A stretch of DNA of 22,712 nt from JBEKHI01 sp050012355 (GTDB taxonomy: Bacteria > Actinomycetota > Actinomycetes > Streptosporangiales > Streptosporangiaceae). Below are positions 1 through 8,841 of the stretch, piece by piece. The notes beneath the pieces were generated by a model. The model made no database searches. It was not told the DNA's origin and saw nothing but the letters and a program-made list of their open reading frames with translations. The stretch is taken from NCBI GenBank assembly GCA_050012355.1, contig JBEKHI010000090.1, positions 1-22,712 on the forward strand, read 5' to 3'. How positions within the stretch are numbered: the first letter of the stretch is position 1; every line of letters begins with the position of its first letter. A program made the translations under genes and the position numbers.

Positions 1-1142
1 CGCTGATCGCCGTCACCTTCCCCGAGGGCAAGGAGCGGAACCGGGCGATGGGCGTGTACGCGGGCGTGTCCATCTCCGGCGCGGCCATCGGGCTGATCGC
101 CGGCGGGCTGCTGACCAGCTACGCCGACTGGCGCTGGGTGTTCTTCGTGAACGTGCCGATCGGCCTGGTCCTCGTGCTGCTCGCGCCGCGGGTCATCGGC
201 GAGTCGGAGCGAGTGCACGGCAAGTTCGACCTGCCTGGTGCGATCACCGGATCGCTCGGGCTGGGAGCCCTGGTGTACGGGCTTTCCGAGGCGGCGACCA
301 CGTTTACCAACGGGCAGGCAATCGGGCACTGGGGTAGCACCAAGGTCATCGCGAGCCTGGTGGCGGCCGTGGTACTGCTGGGGTCGTTCGCGTTCATCGA
401 GGGACGGTCGCGGCACGCGCTGGTGCCACCCCGGGTGCTCGCGTCCCGCGACCGGACCGCGGCGTACCTGATCAGCTTGTGCATCGGCACGGCGATCTTC
501 GGGATGTTCTTCTTCATGACGCTCTTCGTGCAGGAGGTCTGGGGATACTCGCCGGTCCGCTCCGGGATCGCCTACCTGCCCATGGTCGCCTTGATCGTGG
601 TCGGGGCGGCGCTCTCCTCGCAGTTGGTCGCGAGGATCGGCGCGCGGCCGCTGATAACCGTCGGGCCGCTGCTGGCGGCTGGCGGCATGTTCTGGCTGTC
701 ACGGATCACCGAGCACAGCACGTACGCCGGCGGCCTGCTCGGGCCGATGATGCTGACCGGCCTCGGGATGGGGCTGACGTTCGTTCCGCTGTCCCTGGTG
801 GCGCTGGCCAAGGTGCCGAACAAGGACTCCGGGGTGGCGTCGTCGCTGCTTAACACCGGGCAGCAGGTCGGCGGGTCGATCGGCCTGGCGATCCTCGGCA
901 CCGTGGCCTGGTCGGCGGTGGCGGCGAACACGAAGTCGGCTATCGCCGCCACGCACGGGGCGCACCTGTCGGCGGCGGCGCAGACGGCGCTGGCCAACCA
1001 CGCGCTCGCCTACGGGTTCGGCCGCGGGTACCTGGTGTCGGCGGGGATCTCGATCCTCGCGGTGATCATCGCGGTGGTGATGATCCGGGTCAAGCGGTCG
1101 GACCTAGCCGGCATCGACCCGATGGCGGCCCCGACGCACTGA
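1..1142 (+). CDS. MFS drug exporter, DHA2 (14-TM) type, 5'-truncated
   Basis: The 3' part of a proton-driven multidrug or metabolite exporter of the major facilitator superfamily, cytoplasmic membrane. The reading frame is open from the window edge (first full codon at base 3), so the start lies outside the window; about 379 residues are visible. The visible N-terminal part reads PEGKERNRAMGVYAG, then a glycine-rich helix and DWRWVFFVNVPIG. That combination is the hallmark of the EmrB/QacA (DHA2) subfamily around TM5-6. It continues with alternating hydrophobic helices, including a long insertion helix pair typical of 14-TM members, and ends in a short basic tail after the last helix (VKRSDLAG). 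Substrate cannot be told. The gene ends just before a strong hairpin shared with the convergent permease. Family assignment is secure; anything more specific would be a guess. Confidence 0.9.
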   Translation, partial: LIAVTFPEGKERNRAMGVYAGVSISGAAIGLIAGGLLTSYADWRWVFFVNVPIGLVLVLLAPRVIGESERVHGKFDLPGAITGSLGLGALVYGLSEAATTFTNGQAIGHWGSTKVIASLVAAVVLLGSFAFIEGRSRHALVPPRVLASRDRTAAYLISLCIGTAIFGMFFFMTLFVQEVWGYSPVRSGIAYLPMVALIVVGAALSSQLVARIGARPLITVGPLLAAGGMFWLSRITEHSTYAGGLLGPMMLTGLGMGLTFVPLSLVALAKVPNKDSGVASSLLNTGQQVGGSIGLAILGTVAWSAVAANTKSAIAATHGAHLSAAAQTALANHALAYGFGRGYLVSAGISILAVIIAVVMIRVKRSDLAGIDPMAAPTH

Positions 1143-1157
1143 CCGGCTTATCCACCG

Positions 1158-1203
1158 AAGGGCCCGCCCGCCGTGACCTCACGATCACGGCGGGCGGGCC
1201 CTT
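1158..1203. terminator. bidirectional hairpin terminator, 19-bp perfect stem
   Basis: A perfect inverted repeat: left arm 1158-1176 (AAGGGCCCGCCCGCCGTGA), 8-nt loop 1177-1184, right arm 1185-1203. It lies 16 bp after the MFS stop and 34 bp past the 3' end of the convergent permease gene. The A-rich/T-rich arm ends (AAG...CTT) give only a short U tract either way, as is usual in GC-rich actinobacteria. The position between convergent genes supports a shared terminator. Confidence 0.85.
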
Positions 1204-1237
1204 CGCGCGGACGCGGCCCGCAACCGGGCTGGTGCGT

Positions 1238-2905
1238 TTAGGCGGGCTCGCCGATCCCCAGGTCAATGTCCTCCTGGTGGGCGTCGGAGACCGCCTCCAG
1301 GACATTGGCGTTCACCCGCTCGGGGCCGAGGCGGGTGTTGACGGCGAAGTAGAAGACGATCAGGCTGAACACGGCGATCGAGCCGATGTCCCACCAGAAT
1401 GGCAGGTGGTGATGGATCGCTATCCCGAAGACCGACGGGTAACCGCCGACGTAACTGCCGCCGAAGATCGAGAAGATCGTCAGGCCGAGAATCCACGGCA
1501 CCGCGAATATTCCGGCCTTGAAGTCGATCGGCGCCTGGGTCGGGTCGAACCGGCGGGCGACGAAGTAGAGGATCAGGAAGAAGAGCACGGCCAGGTCGAG
1601 CTTGACCACGTTCGAGGTCCCGCTCCAGTAGATGATCAGGCCCGACACTACAAAGCTGAACGGAGCGATGACGCTGAGCCCGGGCACCCGGTACGGGCGC
1701 GGGCGGTCCGGGTCGCTCTTGCGGAGCGAGACCGCCGCTACCGGCGCGAAGCTGTACATGTAGGACGAGGCCGCGGTGATGGCCCCGACCAGCTGAGCCC
1801 AGCCGCCGAACGGCAAGAACAGGATGCAGCCGAAGACTCCGCCGAAGGCGATGCTGAACCACGGGACGCCCCGCCGGTCGATGCTGGAGAAGACCGGGGG
1901 GAGGAACCGTACCCGCGCCAGCGAGTACGACAACCGGGAGGTGGTCGCCAGGTAGACCAGGCCGGTGCCTCCTGGCGAGATCAGCGCGTCAATGATCAGG
2001 ATCGTGCCGAACCAGCCGAGGCCGACTGAGGTGGCCAGCGTGTAGTAAGGCCCGAATGCGCCGGTGGTGCCGAACGGGCTGGTCCATCCATGCGCCACGT
2101 TGTGCGGATTGAGGGCCCCGATGAAGCAGACCTCCAGGAGCAGGTAGAGGGCGGCGCCCATGAACATAGACCCCACTATGGCCAGCGGGATGTCGCGTTT
2201 CGGGTTACGAGCCTCGCCCGCGAGCTGGGCCGCCTGCTCAAAGCCTTCCAGGGCGAAGATGACGCCAAGCGGCAACGCTATGAACACACCCTTAATGCCA
2301 TAGGGCATGAACCCCCCGCCGGCGGAGAAGTTCGAGGTGTGGAAGACCTTAGTCATTATCAGGATGATGGTGGCCACCGGCACGATGATCTTCCATACCA
2401 TCATGACGGCGTTGCCCTTGGCCATCCACTGCACGCCCAGCAGGTTCAAGGCGGTGAACAGGAACATCGCCGCTATGCCGACTACCAGGCCCTTGCCGGT
2501 GAGCAGCGAATTGGAGTTCTCGAGGCCGTGCCACCATTTCGCGTTCAGGTAGCCGAGCGAGGCCTCGGTCTCGATGGGGGCGATGGCGACGGCCTGCAGG
2601 TAGGAGAAGGTTCCGCAGAAGAAGCCGCCGAGGGTCCCGGTGTGAATCCAGGTGAAGCGCGCAGTGCCGCCCGATATCGGATACGTGGATCCGAGCTCGG
2701 CGTAAACGAGCGCTATGCCGATCAGCAGGACTGCCCCGACTATCCAGGAAACGATCGCCGCCGGCCCGGCAACCTCGGACGCGTTCAGCGTGCCGAGGAG
2801 CCAGCCGGATCCGATAACAGAACCGGCCGAGACCATGAACAGCGGAAGCAGTCCTACATCTCGCCGTAGCCTTGGCGGAACCTCCGAGAGGTCGGTCATT
2901 ATCAT
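1238..2905 (-). CDS. APC-family amino acid permease
   Basis: A 555-residue secondary transporter of the amino acid-polyamine-organocation superfamily, predicted cytoplasmic membrane, about 12 helices. The helix 1 substrate-binding motif SAGSVIGSGW (about residues 26-35) is the APC signature with an unwound GSxIGSG segment. ELGSTYPISGG (about 70-80) is the conserved helix 2/3 region. The segment ALEGFEQAAQLAGEARNPKRDIPLAI is the typical APC helix 6-7 loop with an E...NP..DIP pattern. Residues near the C-terminus form two further helices, then a charged tail. The start chosen is the first ATG of MIMTDL, behind a weak AAAAGG; the second ATG, two codons on, is equally possible. It stands alone, convergent to the MFS gene. 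An amino acid or amine substrate is expected from the family; the exact one is not visible. Confidence 0.88.
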   Translation of the reverse strand: MIMTDLSEVPPRLRRDVGLLPLFMVSAGSVIGSGWLLGTLNASEVAGPAAIVSWIVGAVLLIGIALVYAELGSTYPISGGTARFTWIHTGTLGGFFCGTFSYLQAVAIAPIETEASLGYLNAKWWHGLENSNSLLTGKGLVVGIAAMFLFTALNLLGVQWMAKGNAVMMVWKIIVPVATIILIMTKVFHTSNFSAGGGFMPYGIKGVFIALPLGVIFALEGFEQAAQLAGEARNPKRDIPLAIVGSMFMGAALYLLLEVCFIGALNPHNVAHGWTSPFGTTGAFGPYYTLATSVGLGWFGTILIIDALISPGGTGLVYLATTSRLSYSLARVRFLPPVFSSIDRRGVPWFSIAFGGVFGCILFLPFGGWAQLVGAITAASSYMYSFAPVAAVSLRKSDPDRPRPYRVPGLSVIAPFSFVVSGLIIYWSGTSNVVKLDLAVLFFLILYFVARRFDPTQAPIDFKAGIFAVPWILGLTIFSIFGGSYVGGYPSVFGIAIHHHLPFWWDIGSIAVFSLIVFYFAVNTRLGPERVNANVLEAVSDAHQEDIDLGIGEPA

Positions 2906-3195
2906 GCCTTTTCTGTTGGCAGGGAGACCAAGGGGACGCTGCGAGACGCCAGCGTTTTAGGTCGGCGGCCACGTGAGCGCCGAGTTGTAATGGCTGTGTT
3001 GCTCCGTCATTAACGCAGATCATGCGAAACATGTCTAATGTCCGACCCTCTGGTGGACGCTTGCGCCATGTTTACCCGGACTTGCCCGCAATTACACCTC
3101 GCGGGCGCGGCGAGCGCTGACCTGGTGGTTTCGGCCGACAAGGGCAAGACAGGCGACAAGGCTAGACAAGGGCAAGGTGCTGTAAGGTCCGTCGG
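2906..3195. other. divergent intergenic region, permease / VOC protein
   Basis: A 290-bp spacer between two divergent starts that must hold both promoters; no confident -35/-10 pair was seen. It is less GC-rich than the flanking genes. Near its right end it holds a 12-bp direct repeat, GACAAGGGCAAG at 3137-3148 and 3165-3176, with a partial copy (GACAAGGC, 3155-3162) between. A TAAGG at about 3183-3187 is the likely ribosome binding site of the VOC gene. Confidence 0.5.
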
Positions 3196-3600
3196 GTGAC
3201 GCTGCATCATGTCGAGCTATGGGTGCCGGACCTGGACCGCGCCGTCGAGAGCTGGGGCTGGCTGCTAACCGAACTCGGGTACCAGCCGTACCAGGACTGG
3301 CCCGGCGGCCGGAGCTGGCGGCCGGTAAGCGGGGGAACGTACATCGTGATGGAGCGGTCGCCCGACCGGTCGGGCGACAAGCATGACCGGCGGGCGCCGG
3401 GGCTTAACCATCTCGCGTTCAGCGTGGGTGACCAGACACGGGTGGACGAGCTGACCTTGAGCGCGCCCGCGCACGGGTGGCGGCTGATGTTCGCCGACCG
3501 GCACCCGTACGCGGGCGGACCCGAGCACTACGCGGCTTACCTTGAAAACGATGACGGCTACGAGGTCGAGCTGGTAGCCGCGCCGCCGGTAAAGCACTGA
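3196..3600 (+). CDS. VOC-family (glyoxalase/bleomycin-resistance fold) protein
   Basis: A 134-residue single-module vicinal-oxygen-chelate protein, presumably cytosolic. The first beta-strand reads LHHVELWVPDLDRAVESW, with the metal-site His at residue 5 or so. The second half-module begins NHLAFSV (His near residue 75) and ends in YEVELVA (Glu near residue 125), so the usual H...H...E metal set looks present. Members act as dioxygenases, lyases, isomerases or antibiotic-binding proteins, and the sequence alone does not choose. The GTG start is supported by TAAGG about 8 bases upstream. The last 43 bases overlap, tail to tail, the end of the GH3 gene on the other strand, so the two transcripts would be antisense there. 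No operon partner. Confidence 0.78.
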   Translation: MTLHHVELWVPDLDRAVESWGWLLTELGYQPYQDWPGGRSWRPVSGGTYIVMERSPDRSGDKHDRRAPGLNHLAFSVGDQTRVDELTLSAPAHGWRLMFADRHPYAGGPEHYAAYLENDDGYEVELVAAPPVKH

Positions 3601-6068
3601 ACCGACAGCCGCAGGTCCCGCGACGAACGGCCGATGCGCAGCGTGCACGGACCGTCCGGCCATACCCAGTCACCCGCCTGGGGGTCGTACCTCGCGAACG
3701 AGCGGCGGGGGACCACGAGATGGGCAACCGCCGTTATGGCCGAGGAGGCTGTTACCGCGGTGAAGGCCGCCAGCGTGCGCAGCGGGCGGCCGGGGGTTAC
3801 GGCGGGTAGCTCGAGGTAGGCCTGGACGACCTCCCGGCCCGCGCGCGGGCCGGTGTTGCGAACCACCACGTCCACCTCGACGTCACCGTCGGCGCTGGTC
3901 ACGGTGGCCGACTCATACTCCCAGGTGGTGTAGCCGAGCCCGTGGCCGAACGCGAAGTGCGGCTCGATGCCCGCCCGGTCATAGCCCCGGTAACCAACCA
4001 GCAGCCGCTCGGCATAACGCAGCTGGCCGGCGGCCGGCATCGCGTGCAGCACCGGGCAGTCGGCCTCGGCCCGCGGGATGGTCACCGGCAGCCGCCCGCC
4101 CGGTTCGGCCTGGCCGGTGAGCACGTCGGCGAGCGCGTCGCCCATCTCCTGTCCCGCCAGCCAGGCGTAGCCGACGGCGGCCACCTCGTCCGCCCACGGG
4201 AGCAGCACCGGCATGCCCGCGTTGACCACGACGACCGTGCGGTCGTTGACCTCGGCGACCCGTCTGACCAGCTCATCTTGACGGCCAGGGAGCGCCAGGC
4301 CGGGCCGGTCGAAGCCCTCGCTCTCGGTCGCCGGTCCTGACCCGACGACCACCACGGCGACATCGGCGTCGCGGGCGGCGGCCACCGCGTCGGCGAGCAT
4401 CTCGTCGGCGTCGGGTTCGGGAACCACGCCCAGCCTGATCGCGACCGGCCCCTGCGCCCAGTTCTCCGGCAGCAGCTCGATGCCGATCTCGGCCTCGTGC
4501 CCGGCCCGCAGCTCGACGACGGCGCGGATCTCACCGGGACGCACCATGACCTCCACCGGGTCGGCGGGGACCGGCGTGTCGCCGGACGCCACGATGGTCT
4601 CGTCGACGGCCAGGGTGAGGTGGCCGACCCCGCCCGCGCCGATCACATGTGGTCCCGAAATTCTCGGCCGGTACCTGGTGCGCAGGGTGATCGTGCCCTG
4701 GCCGCCCCAGCCGATGCCGTCGGGCAGCCCGTCCCACCAGGTGAACATCGTGGCGGTGCGGTGCTCGGCCGCGAGCAGTTCGCCAGTGGGGGAGCGGAAC
4801 TCGATCCTGGTCCCCGGCTGGTGGGTTTCCGGGTCGGTGAGCGAGGCGGGCGGCGGCTGCGGGACGATCGTCCAGGTCACGCAGCCGGGCGCGACGGTGA
4901 CGCGGCCCCCGGGGAACCGGTCGATCAGCGCCTCAGCGGGCGTGGAGACCGACACCGGGGGGACGGTGGCGCTGCCGCCGCCCTGGGTGACCGGATCCAC
5001 CGCGTTGGGTCCGATCACCGCGAGCGTGCCCGCCGTTGCCAACGGCAGGGCACCGTCATTTTTCAGTAGGCAAAACGCCGCGGCCGCGGCCTCCCGCAGC
5101 AGCGCCGGGCTGGCCAGTGCTGGGCTGGCTAGCTCCGGGCGCCGCGGCTCGCCGTCGGGGACACCGAGGGCGCCGACCCGGCTGGCCAGCCGCAGCACGC
5201 GCAGCGCCTTGTCGGCTACCTCGGCCTCGCTGACCTGGCCATCGCGGACCGCGGCGGCCAGCTTGGGCCCCCACGGACCGGCCGGTCCCGGCATCGCCAG
5301 GTCCAGGCCTGCCTTGGCGGTCGGCACGGTCGAGCGCGCCGCGTGCCAGTCTGACAGCGCGACGCCATCGAAGCCCCACTGGCGCTTGAGGACGGTGGTG
5401 AGCAGGTGAAATTGCTCGGTCATAGAGGCGCCGTTGACCGAGTTGTAGCCGGTCATCACCAGCCCAGCGTGCCCCAGTGTGATGGCGGCCTCGAACGGGA
5501 GCAGGTAGATCTCGTGCAGCACGTCCTCGTCGATCAGCGCGTCGTAGGTCCAGCGCTGGGTCTCGGAGTCGTTGCCGACGAAGTGCTTGACGGCGGCGGC
5601 GACGCCCGCGGCTTGCAGGCCGGTGACGAACGCGACGGCCGCGTTCGCGACGAGCACCGGATCCTCGCCGAAGCTCTCGAAGCCGCGGCCGCCGAGCGGC
5701 GTGCGCATGATGTTGATGGTGGGGGCGAGCAGGACGTCGATGCCCTTGCTGCGCGCCTCGGTGCCGAGCGCCCGCGCGACCTCGGTGATCAGCTCGGGGT
5801 TCCAGGTCGCGCCGAGCGCCGACGGGCAGGGCAGGCTCGCGGACGGGTTGCGTTCGTCGAGCGTGACGCCGCGTACGCCGGCCGGGCCGTCGGAGAAGGC
5901 CATCGCGCGCAGGCCGATCTCCGGCAGCGCGGCCGTGTGCCAGTTGTCGGTGCCGGTGAGCAGCCGGATCTTGTCGTCCAGGGACAGGGTCGTGATCAGG
6001 TCCTCCGGCGCGCCGGCCCGGCCGCTTGCGCGGCCGGGCACGACGTCCGGGTTATCGAGTTGGCTCAT
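3558..6068 (-). CDS. GH3 family beta-glycosidase with PA14 insertion
   Basis: An 836-residue glycoside hydrolase that would remove sugars from the non-reducing end of beta-linked oligosaccharides or glycosides. Order: the GH3 N-terminal barrel (about 25-300) with SDGPAGVRG (59-67), MRTPLGGRGFESFGEDP (121-137), KHFVGNDSE (161-169) and the nucleophile Asp240 in ALSDWHA. The GH3 C-terminal domain begins about residue 325 (LLKNDGALPL). It is interrupted at about 420-510 by a PA14-like segment and resumes with DADVAVVVVG. Glu584 in TESEGFDRP is the probable acid/base. A fibronectin III-like domain ends the protein (FGHGLGYTTWEY onward). No signal peptide is visible, so it is probably cytosolic and acts on imported substrate. 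It starts 7 nt after the SBP stop, with no clear Shine-Dalgarno, so translation is probably coupled. GH3-PA14 members include macrolide-activating glucosidases, an alternative role that the ABC/LacI context makes less likely. Confidence 0.9.
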   Translation of the reverse strand: MSQLDNPDVVPGRASGRAGAPEDLITTLSLDDKIRLLTGTDNWHTAALPEIGLRAMAFSDGPAGVRGVTLDERNPSASLPCPSALGATWNPELITEVARALGTEARSKGIDVLLAPTINIMRTPLGGRGFESFGEDPVLVANAAVAFVTGLQAAGVAAAVKHFVGNDSETQRWTYDALIDEDVLHEIYLLPFEAAITLGHAGLVMTGYNSVNGASMTEQFHLLTTVLKRQWGFDGVALSDWHAARSTVPTAKAGLDLAMPGPAGPWGPKLAAAVRDGQVSEAEVADKALRVLRLASRVGALGVPDGEPRRPELASPALASPALLREAAAAAFCLLKNDGALPLATAGTLAVIGPNAVDPVTQGGGSATVPPVSVSTPAEALIDRFPGGRVTVAPGCVTWTIVPQPPPASLTDPETHQPGTRIEFRSPTGELLAAEHRTATMFTWWDGLPDGIGWGGQGTITLRTRYRPRISGPHVIGAGGVGHLTLAVDETIVASGDTPVPADPVEVMVRPGEIRAVVELRAGHEAEIGIELLPENWAQGPVAIRLGVVPEPDADEMLADAVAAARDADVAVVVVGSGPATESEGFDRPGLALPGRQDELVRRVAEVNDRTVVVVNAGMPVLLPWADEVAAVGYAWLAGQEMGDALADVLTGQAEPGGRLPVTIPRAEADCPVLHAMPAAGQLRYAERLLVGYRGYDRAGIEPHFAFGHGLGYTTWEYESATVTSADGDVEVDVVVRNTGPRAGREVVQAYLELPAVTPGRPLRTLAAFTAVTASSAITAVAHLVVPRRSFARYDPQAGDWVWPDGPCTLRIGRSSRDLRLSVQCFTGGAATSSTS

Positions 6069-6075
6069 ATCGTGG

Positions 6076-7779
6076 TTAGGACACCGGCTTAAGGTGCAGG
6101 ATCACGTACTCGATCTCGCTCGGGTTCGGGCCGGGGTCGGAGTACGGGTTAGACGAGGTTGGCCAGCCGGTGTAGTCCTTGGTGGACCACTCGGCCCACG
6201 ACGCGCCGTACAGCAGCGGGATCGCCGGGACCTGGGTGGACATGATGCCCTCGAGAGTGTCCAGCGCGTTCTGCTGGGTGGTGGCGTCGGTGCTGCTGGT
6301 GTAGTCGTTCAGCGCCGTCTGCGCGGCCGAGCTGTCGAACCGGCCGTAGTCGCCGCCAGCCGCCTGGCCGACCTTGGCGCTGGTGTTGTAGTCCATCCAG
6401 TTATCGAACAGGAAGTACGGTGTCGGGCCCTGGTTGGACCAGTGCAGCATCGCGTCAAACGTCCCGTCGGCGGCGTCGTTGGCCCAGCTGGTCGGCTGGC
6501 CCACGCCATCCACCGTGGTGTCGAAGCCCAGCTGGTTGAGCTGCTTCACGATGAGCTGCGCGTCGGTGTAGTAGTCGCTGTAAGCGACCGGGTCCTCGAT
6601 CGAGAACTTGATCGGCTGGCCGTTCTTCTCCCACAGGCCGCCGCTCTTGGTGTAGCCGTCGGACTGCAGGATCGAGGCGACCTTGGCGGAGCTGCCGGTG
6701 GCCGGCAGGTCGTTGGCGTACTGCGGGGCAAGCAGCGATTGCTGAGTCGGCAGCAGCAGGCCGCTCGAGGACGTGGCTGGCAGCTCGTAGCCGGTCTCGC
6801 CTTGGGTGGACAGCTGCTGGCGGTCGATGCCGTAGCTGATCGCCTGGCGCACCTTCGGGTCGTTCAGCGGCGCCTTGGTCACGTTCAGCCACAGGGTGAC
6901 GACGTTGTTCGAGCTCATGTAGGGCGCGCTGCTCTCCCAGACATGGTTGGTCGACGTGTCGGCCGCGACGAACACGTTCTGCACGTTGCTGATGTCGTTG
7001 CCTGCCCAGTCGATCTGCCCGGAGGTCAGCGCCGACTGCGCGGCGGTGTTACTGGTGTAGGACGGGAAGTCGACCTCGGGCACGTTCACCGCGGACTTGT
7101 TCCAGTACAGCGGGTTGGCCTTGAACTCCACGCCCTGCGGGGTGAACTTGTCCAGCACGTACGGCCCGGCGCTGACCGGGCTGGCGTCGGTGTAGGTGGC
7201 CGGATCGGACACCTTGCTCCAGACGTGCTGGGCCACGATCGACTGAGTGCCGATAAGGAACAGGTTGGCCACCTCGGGCTGCGCGAAGGTGAGCACCACC
7301 GTGTCCGGCCCCGACGTGGTCGCGCTGACCGGAGCGGGTGTGCCGGTCTGGGACAGCGCCGGGTTGGACTTGATCAGGTTGAAGGTGAACGCCACGTCGG
7401 CCGCGCTGAACGCCTGCCCGTCGCTCCACTTCACGCCGGACCTGGTGGTGATGGTGAGCGTCTTGCCGTTGTTGGACCAGCTGTAGCCGGTGCCGAGCAG
7501 GTCCGACGGCGCCTGGGTCGGCTCGAGCGTGTCGAAGAAGAACAGCGGCTCGTAGTACAGGTCGGTGGAGTGCAGGATGGTCCCGGACGAGGTCGCCGAG
7601 AACGGGTTGAAGTTCTGGGTGATCGGTGACTGGGCGGTTGACTCTACTACTAGGGGCTTGCCGGCGGTGGCCCCGGTGGTCTTGCTGGGACCAGCCGAGC
7701 TACTGCAGGCGGCGACGGCGAGAACTGCCGCCACGACGACGCCGCCGATGGCTCTTGCCTTTATGTTTCTGTGACTCAT
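6076..7779 (-). CDS. ABC transporter solute-binding lipoprotein, SBP_bac_5 (Opp/Dpp) type
   Basis: A 567-residue extracytoplasmic substrate-binding protein anchored by lipid. The signal peptide has basic residues (SHRNIKAR), a hydrophobic core and the lipobox VAAC with Cys25, followed by a Ser/Gly/Thr linker. Family features of peptide/nickel/oligosaccharide binding proteins follow: FNPFSAT near the mature start, SWSNNGKTLTITTRSGVKWSDGQAFSAADVAFTFNL, and VRQAISYGIDRQQL. The ATG at 7779 is preferred over the one 33 bp upstream because GGAG lies 9 nt before it. The family name suggests peptides. However, this fold also binds cello-, xylo- and manno-oligosaccharides in several bacteria, and here the protein is flanked by a GH3 glycosidase in a LacI-controlled operon. 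I infer an oligosaccharide or glycoside ligand. A 114-bp gap separates it from the ATPase gene upstream. Confidence 0.87.
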   Translation of the reverse strand: MSHRNIKARAIGGVVVAAVLAVAACSSSAGPSKTTGATAGKPLVVESTAQSPITQNFNPFSATSSGTILHSTDLYYEPLFFFDTLEPTQAPSDLLGTGYSWSNNGKTLTITTRSGVKWSDGQAFSAADVAFTFNLIKSNPALSQTGTPAPVSATTSGPDTVVLTFAQPEVANLFLIGTQSIVAQHVWSKVSDPATYTDASPVSAGPYVLDKFTPQGVEFKANPLYWNKSAVNVPEVDFPSYTSNTAAQSALTSGQIDWAGNDISNVQNVFVAADTSTNHVWESSAPYMSSNNVVTLWLNVTKAPLNDPKVRQAISYGIDRQQLSTQGETGYELPATSSSGLLLPTQQSLLAPQYANDLPATGSSAKVASILQSDGYTKSGGLWEKNGQPIKFSIEDPVAYSDYYTDAQLIVKQLNQLGFDTTVDGVGQPTSWANDAADGTFDAMLHWSNQGPTPYFLFDNWMDYNTSAKVGQAAGGDYGRFDSSAAQTALNDYTSSTDATTQQNALDTLEGIMSTQVPAIPLLYGASWAEWSTKDYTGWPTSSNPYSDPGPNPSEIEYVILHLKPVS

Positions 7780-7801
7780 TGCTTTAAACTCCGTTGTGCC
7801 C

Positions 7802-7820
7802 GGCCGGCTCATCGCCGGCC
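7802..7820 (-). other. intra-operon stem-loop before the SBP gene
   Basis: The perfect arms GGCCGGC (7802-7808) and GCCGGCC (7814-7820) enclose a 5-nt loop inside the only long gap (114 bp) of the operon. There is no T tract. It lies 22 bp upstream of the SBP start and could stabilise the downstream mRNA, which would fit the excess of binding protein usually needed over membrane components. This is inference from position. Confidence 0.35.
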
Positions 7821-7893
7821 CGTGAATGAATGACCGTGTCGGGGTCTTGTCATGTGCGGTGCTGCGTGGTCGGCCGGGTCTTCCGGCCTGGGC

Positions 7894-8841
7894 TTATGCT
7901 CCTTTCTGGTCGTCTTTGTCGTGGAGCCAGCAGTGGCTGGCGTGGCCGGGGCCGATCTCGAAGGCGGGTGGCACCCGCTGCGAGCAGACCGGCATGGCGA
8001 ACGGGCAGCGCGGGTGGAAGCGGCAGCCGCTAGGCGGGGTCACCAGACTCGGGGGCGAGCCGCGGCCCTGCAGTGCGGGCGGTTGCGTCCGGTCAGGATC
8101 GGGAGCCGCCGCCAGCAGCAGCTGGGTGTAGGGGTGCTGCGGCCGGTCGGTCACCACCGTGGCGGGACCTGACTCGACGATGCGGCCCGCGTACATGACG
8201 CAGACCTCATCGGCCAGGTAGCGGGCGGAAGCGATGTCGTGGGTGACGTACAAGATGGCGAGCCGCTCGCGTTCCCGCAGGTCCGCGAGCAGGTTGAGCA
8301 CTCCGAGCCGGATAGACACATCCAGCATGGAGACCGGCTCATCGGCCAGCAGGACCTTGGGCCGCACGGCCAGCGCCCGGGCGATCGCGACCCGCTGGCG
8401 CTGCCCGCCGGACAGCTCGTGCGGGTACTTGGCGGCGGAATCGGCGGGCAGCGAGACCCGGCCGAGCAGTTCCTTGATGGTGCCGGTGTCGCCGCCGTGC
8501 AGCTTGAGCGGCCGCGCCAGGTGGTATTCGACGGTGTGCACCGGGTTCAGCGAGGAAAACGGGTCCTGCAGCACCATCTGCACGGTCTTGGCGTAGTCCC
8601 GCCGGGACCCGCGGACCGGGTCGCCGTTGAGCAGCACCTCGCCGTCGGTCGGCGGGATGAGCCGGGCGAGCGTCCGGGCCAGCGTCGACTTGCCGGATCC
8701 GCTCTCCCCGACCACCGCGGTGATGAGCCCGGCCCCCAGCGCCAGCGTGACGCCGTCCACGGCGTGCACCACCGCGCGGCGGCCGGCCCGATGCACCGGG
8801 TAGTGCTTGGTGAGCTCGTTCGCCTCGAGCACCGCGGTCAT
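7894..8841 (-). CDS. Opp/Dpp-type ABC transporter ATPase (second)
   Basis: A 315-residue cytoplasmic ATPase driving the importer as a heterodimer with the other ATPase. Walker A GESGSGKST lies at about 45-53, the Q-loop in LQDPFSSLNP at about 91, the signature LSGGQRQ at 143-149, Walker B VLLADEP at 163-169 and the H-loop in YVTHDIASA. The D-loop reads SMLD rather than the common SALD. The C-terminal oligopeptide-transporter extension with FHPRCPFAM and a later Cys is the iron-sulfur-like element typical of OppF/DppF. The start at 8841 overlaps the stop of the preceding ATPase as ATGA, so translation is coupled. Longer readings of the frame into the upstream gene lack any support. Confidence 0.9.
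   Translation of the reverse strand: MTAVLEANELTKHYPVHRAGRRAVVHAVDGVTLALGAGLITAVVGESGSGKSTLARTLARLIPPTDGEVLLNGDPVRGSRRDYAKTVQMVLQDPFSSLNPVHTVEYHLARPLKLHGGDTGTIKELLGRVSLPADSAAKYPHELSGGQRQRVAIARALAVRPKVLLADEPVSMLDVSIRLGVLNLLADLRERERLAILYVTHDIASARYLADEVCVMYAGRIVESGPATVVTDRPQHPYTQLLLAAAPDPDRTQPPALQGRGSPPSLVTPPSGCRFHPRCPFAMPVCSQRVPPAFEIGPGHASHCWLHDKDDQKGA

Noticed and set aside
5572..7629. A 685-codon open frame on the plus strand, antisense to the GH3 and SBP genes
   Set aside because: It is a GC-rich shadow frame: repetitive Arg/Val/Gly content, no family pattern, while both minus-strand genes beneath it show clear conserved motifs.
7802..7820. Internal terminator in the ABC operon
   Set aside because: Only a 7-bp stem, no T tract, and SBP and GH3 follow on the same strand without a visible new promoter; more likely an mRNA-stability element.
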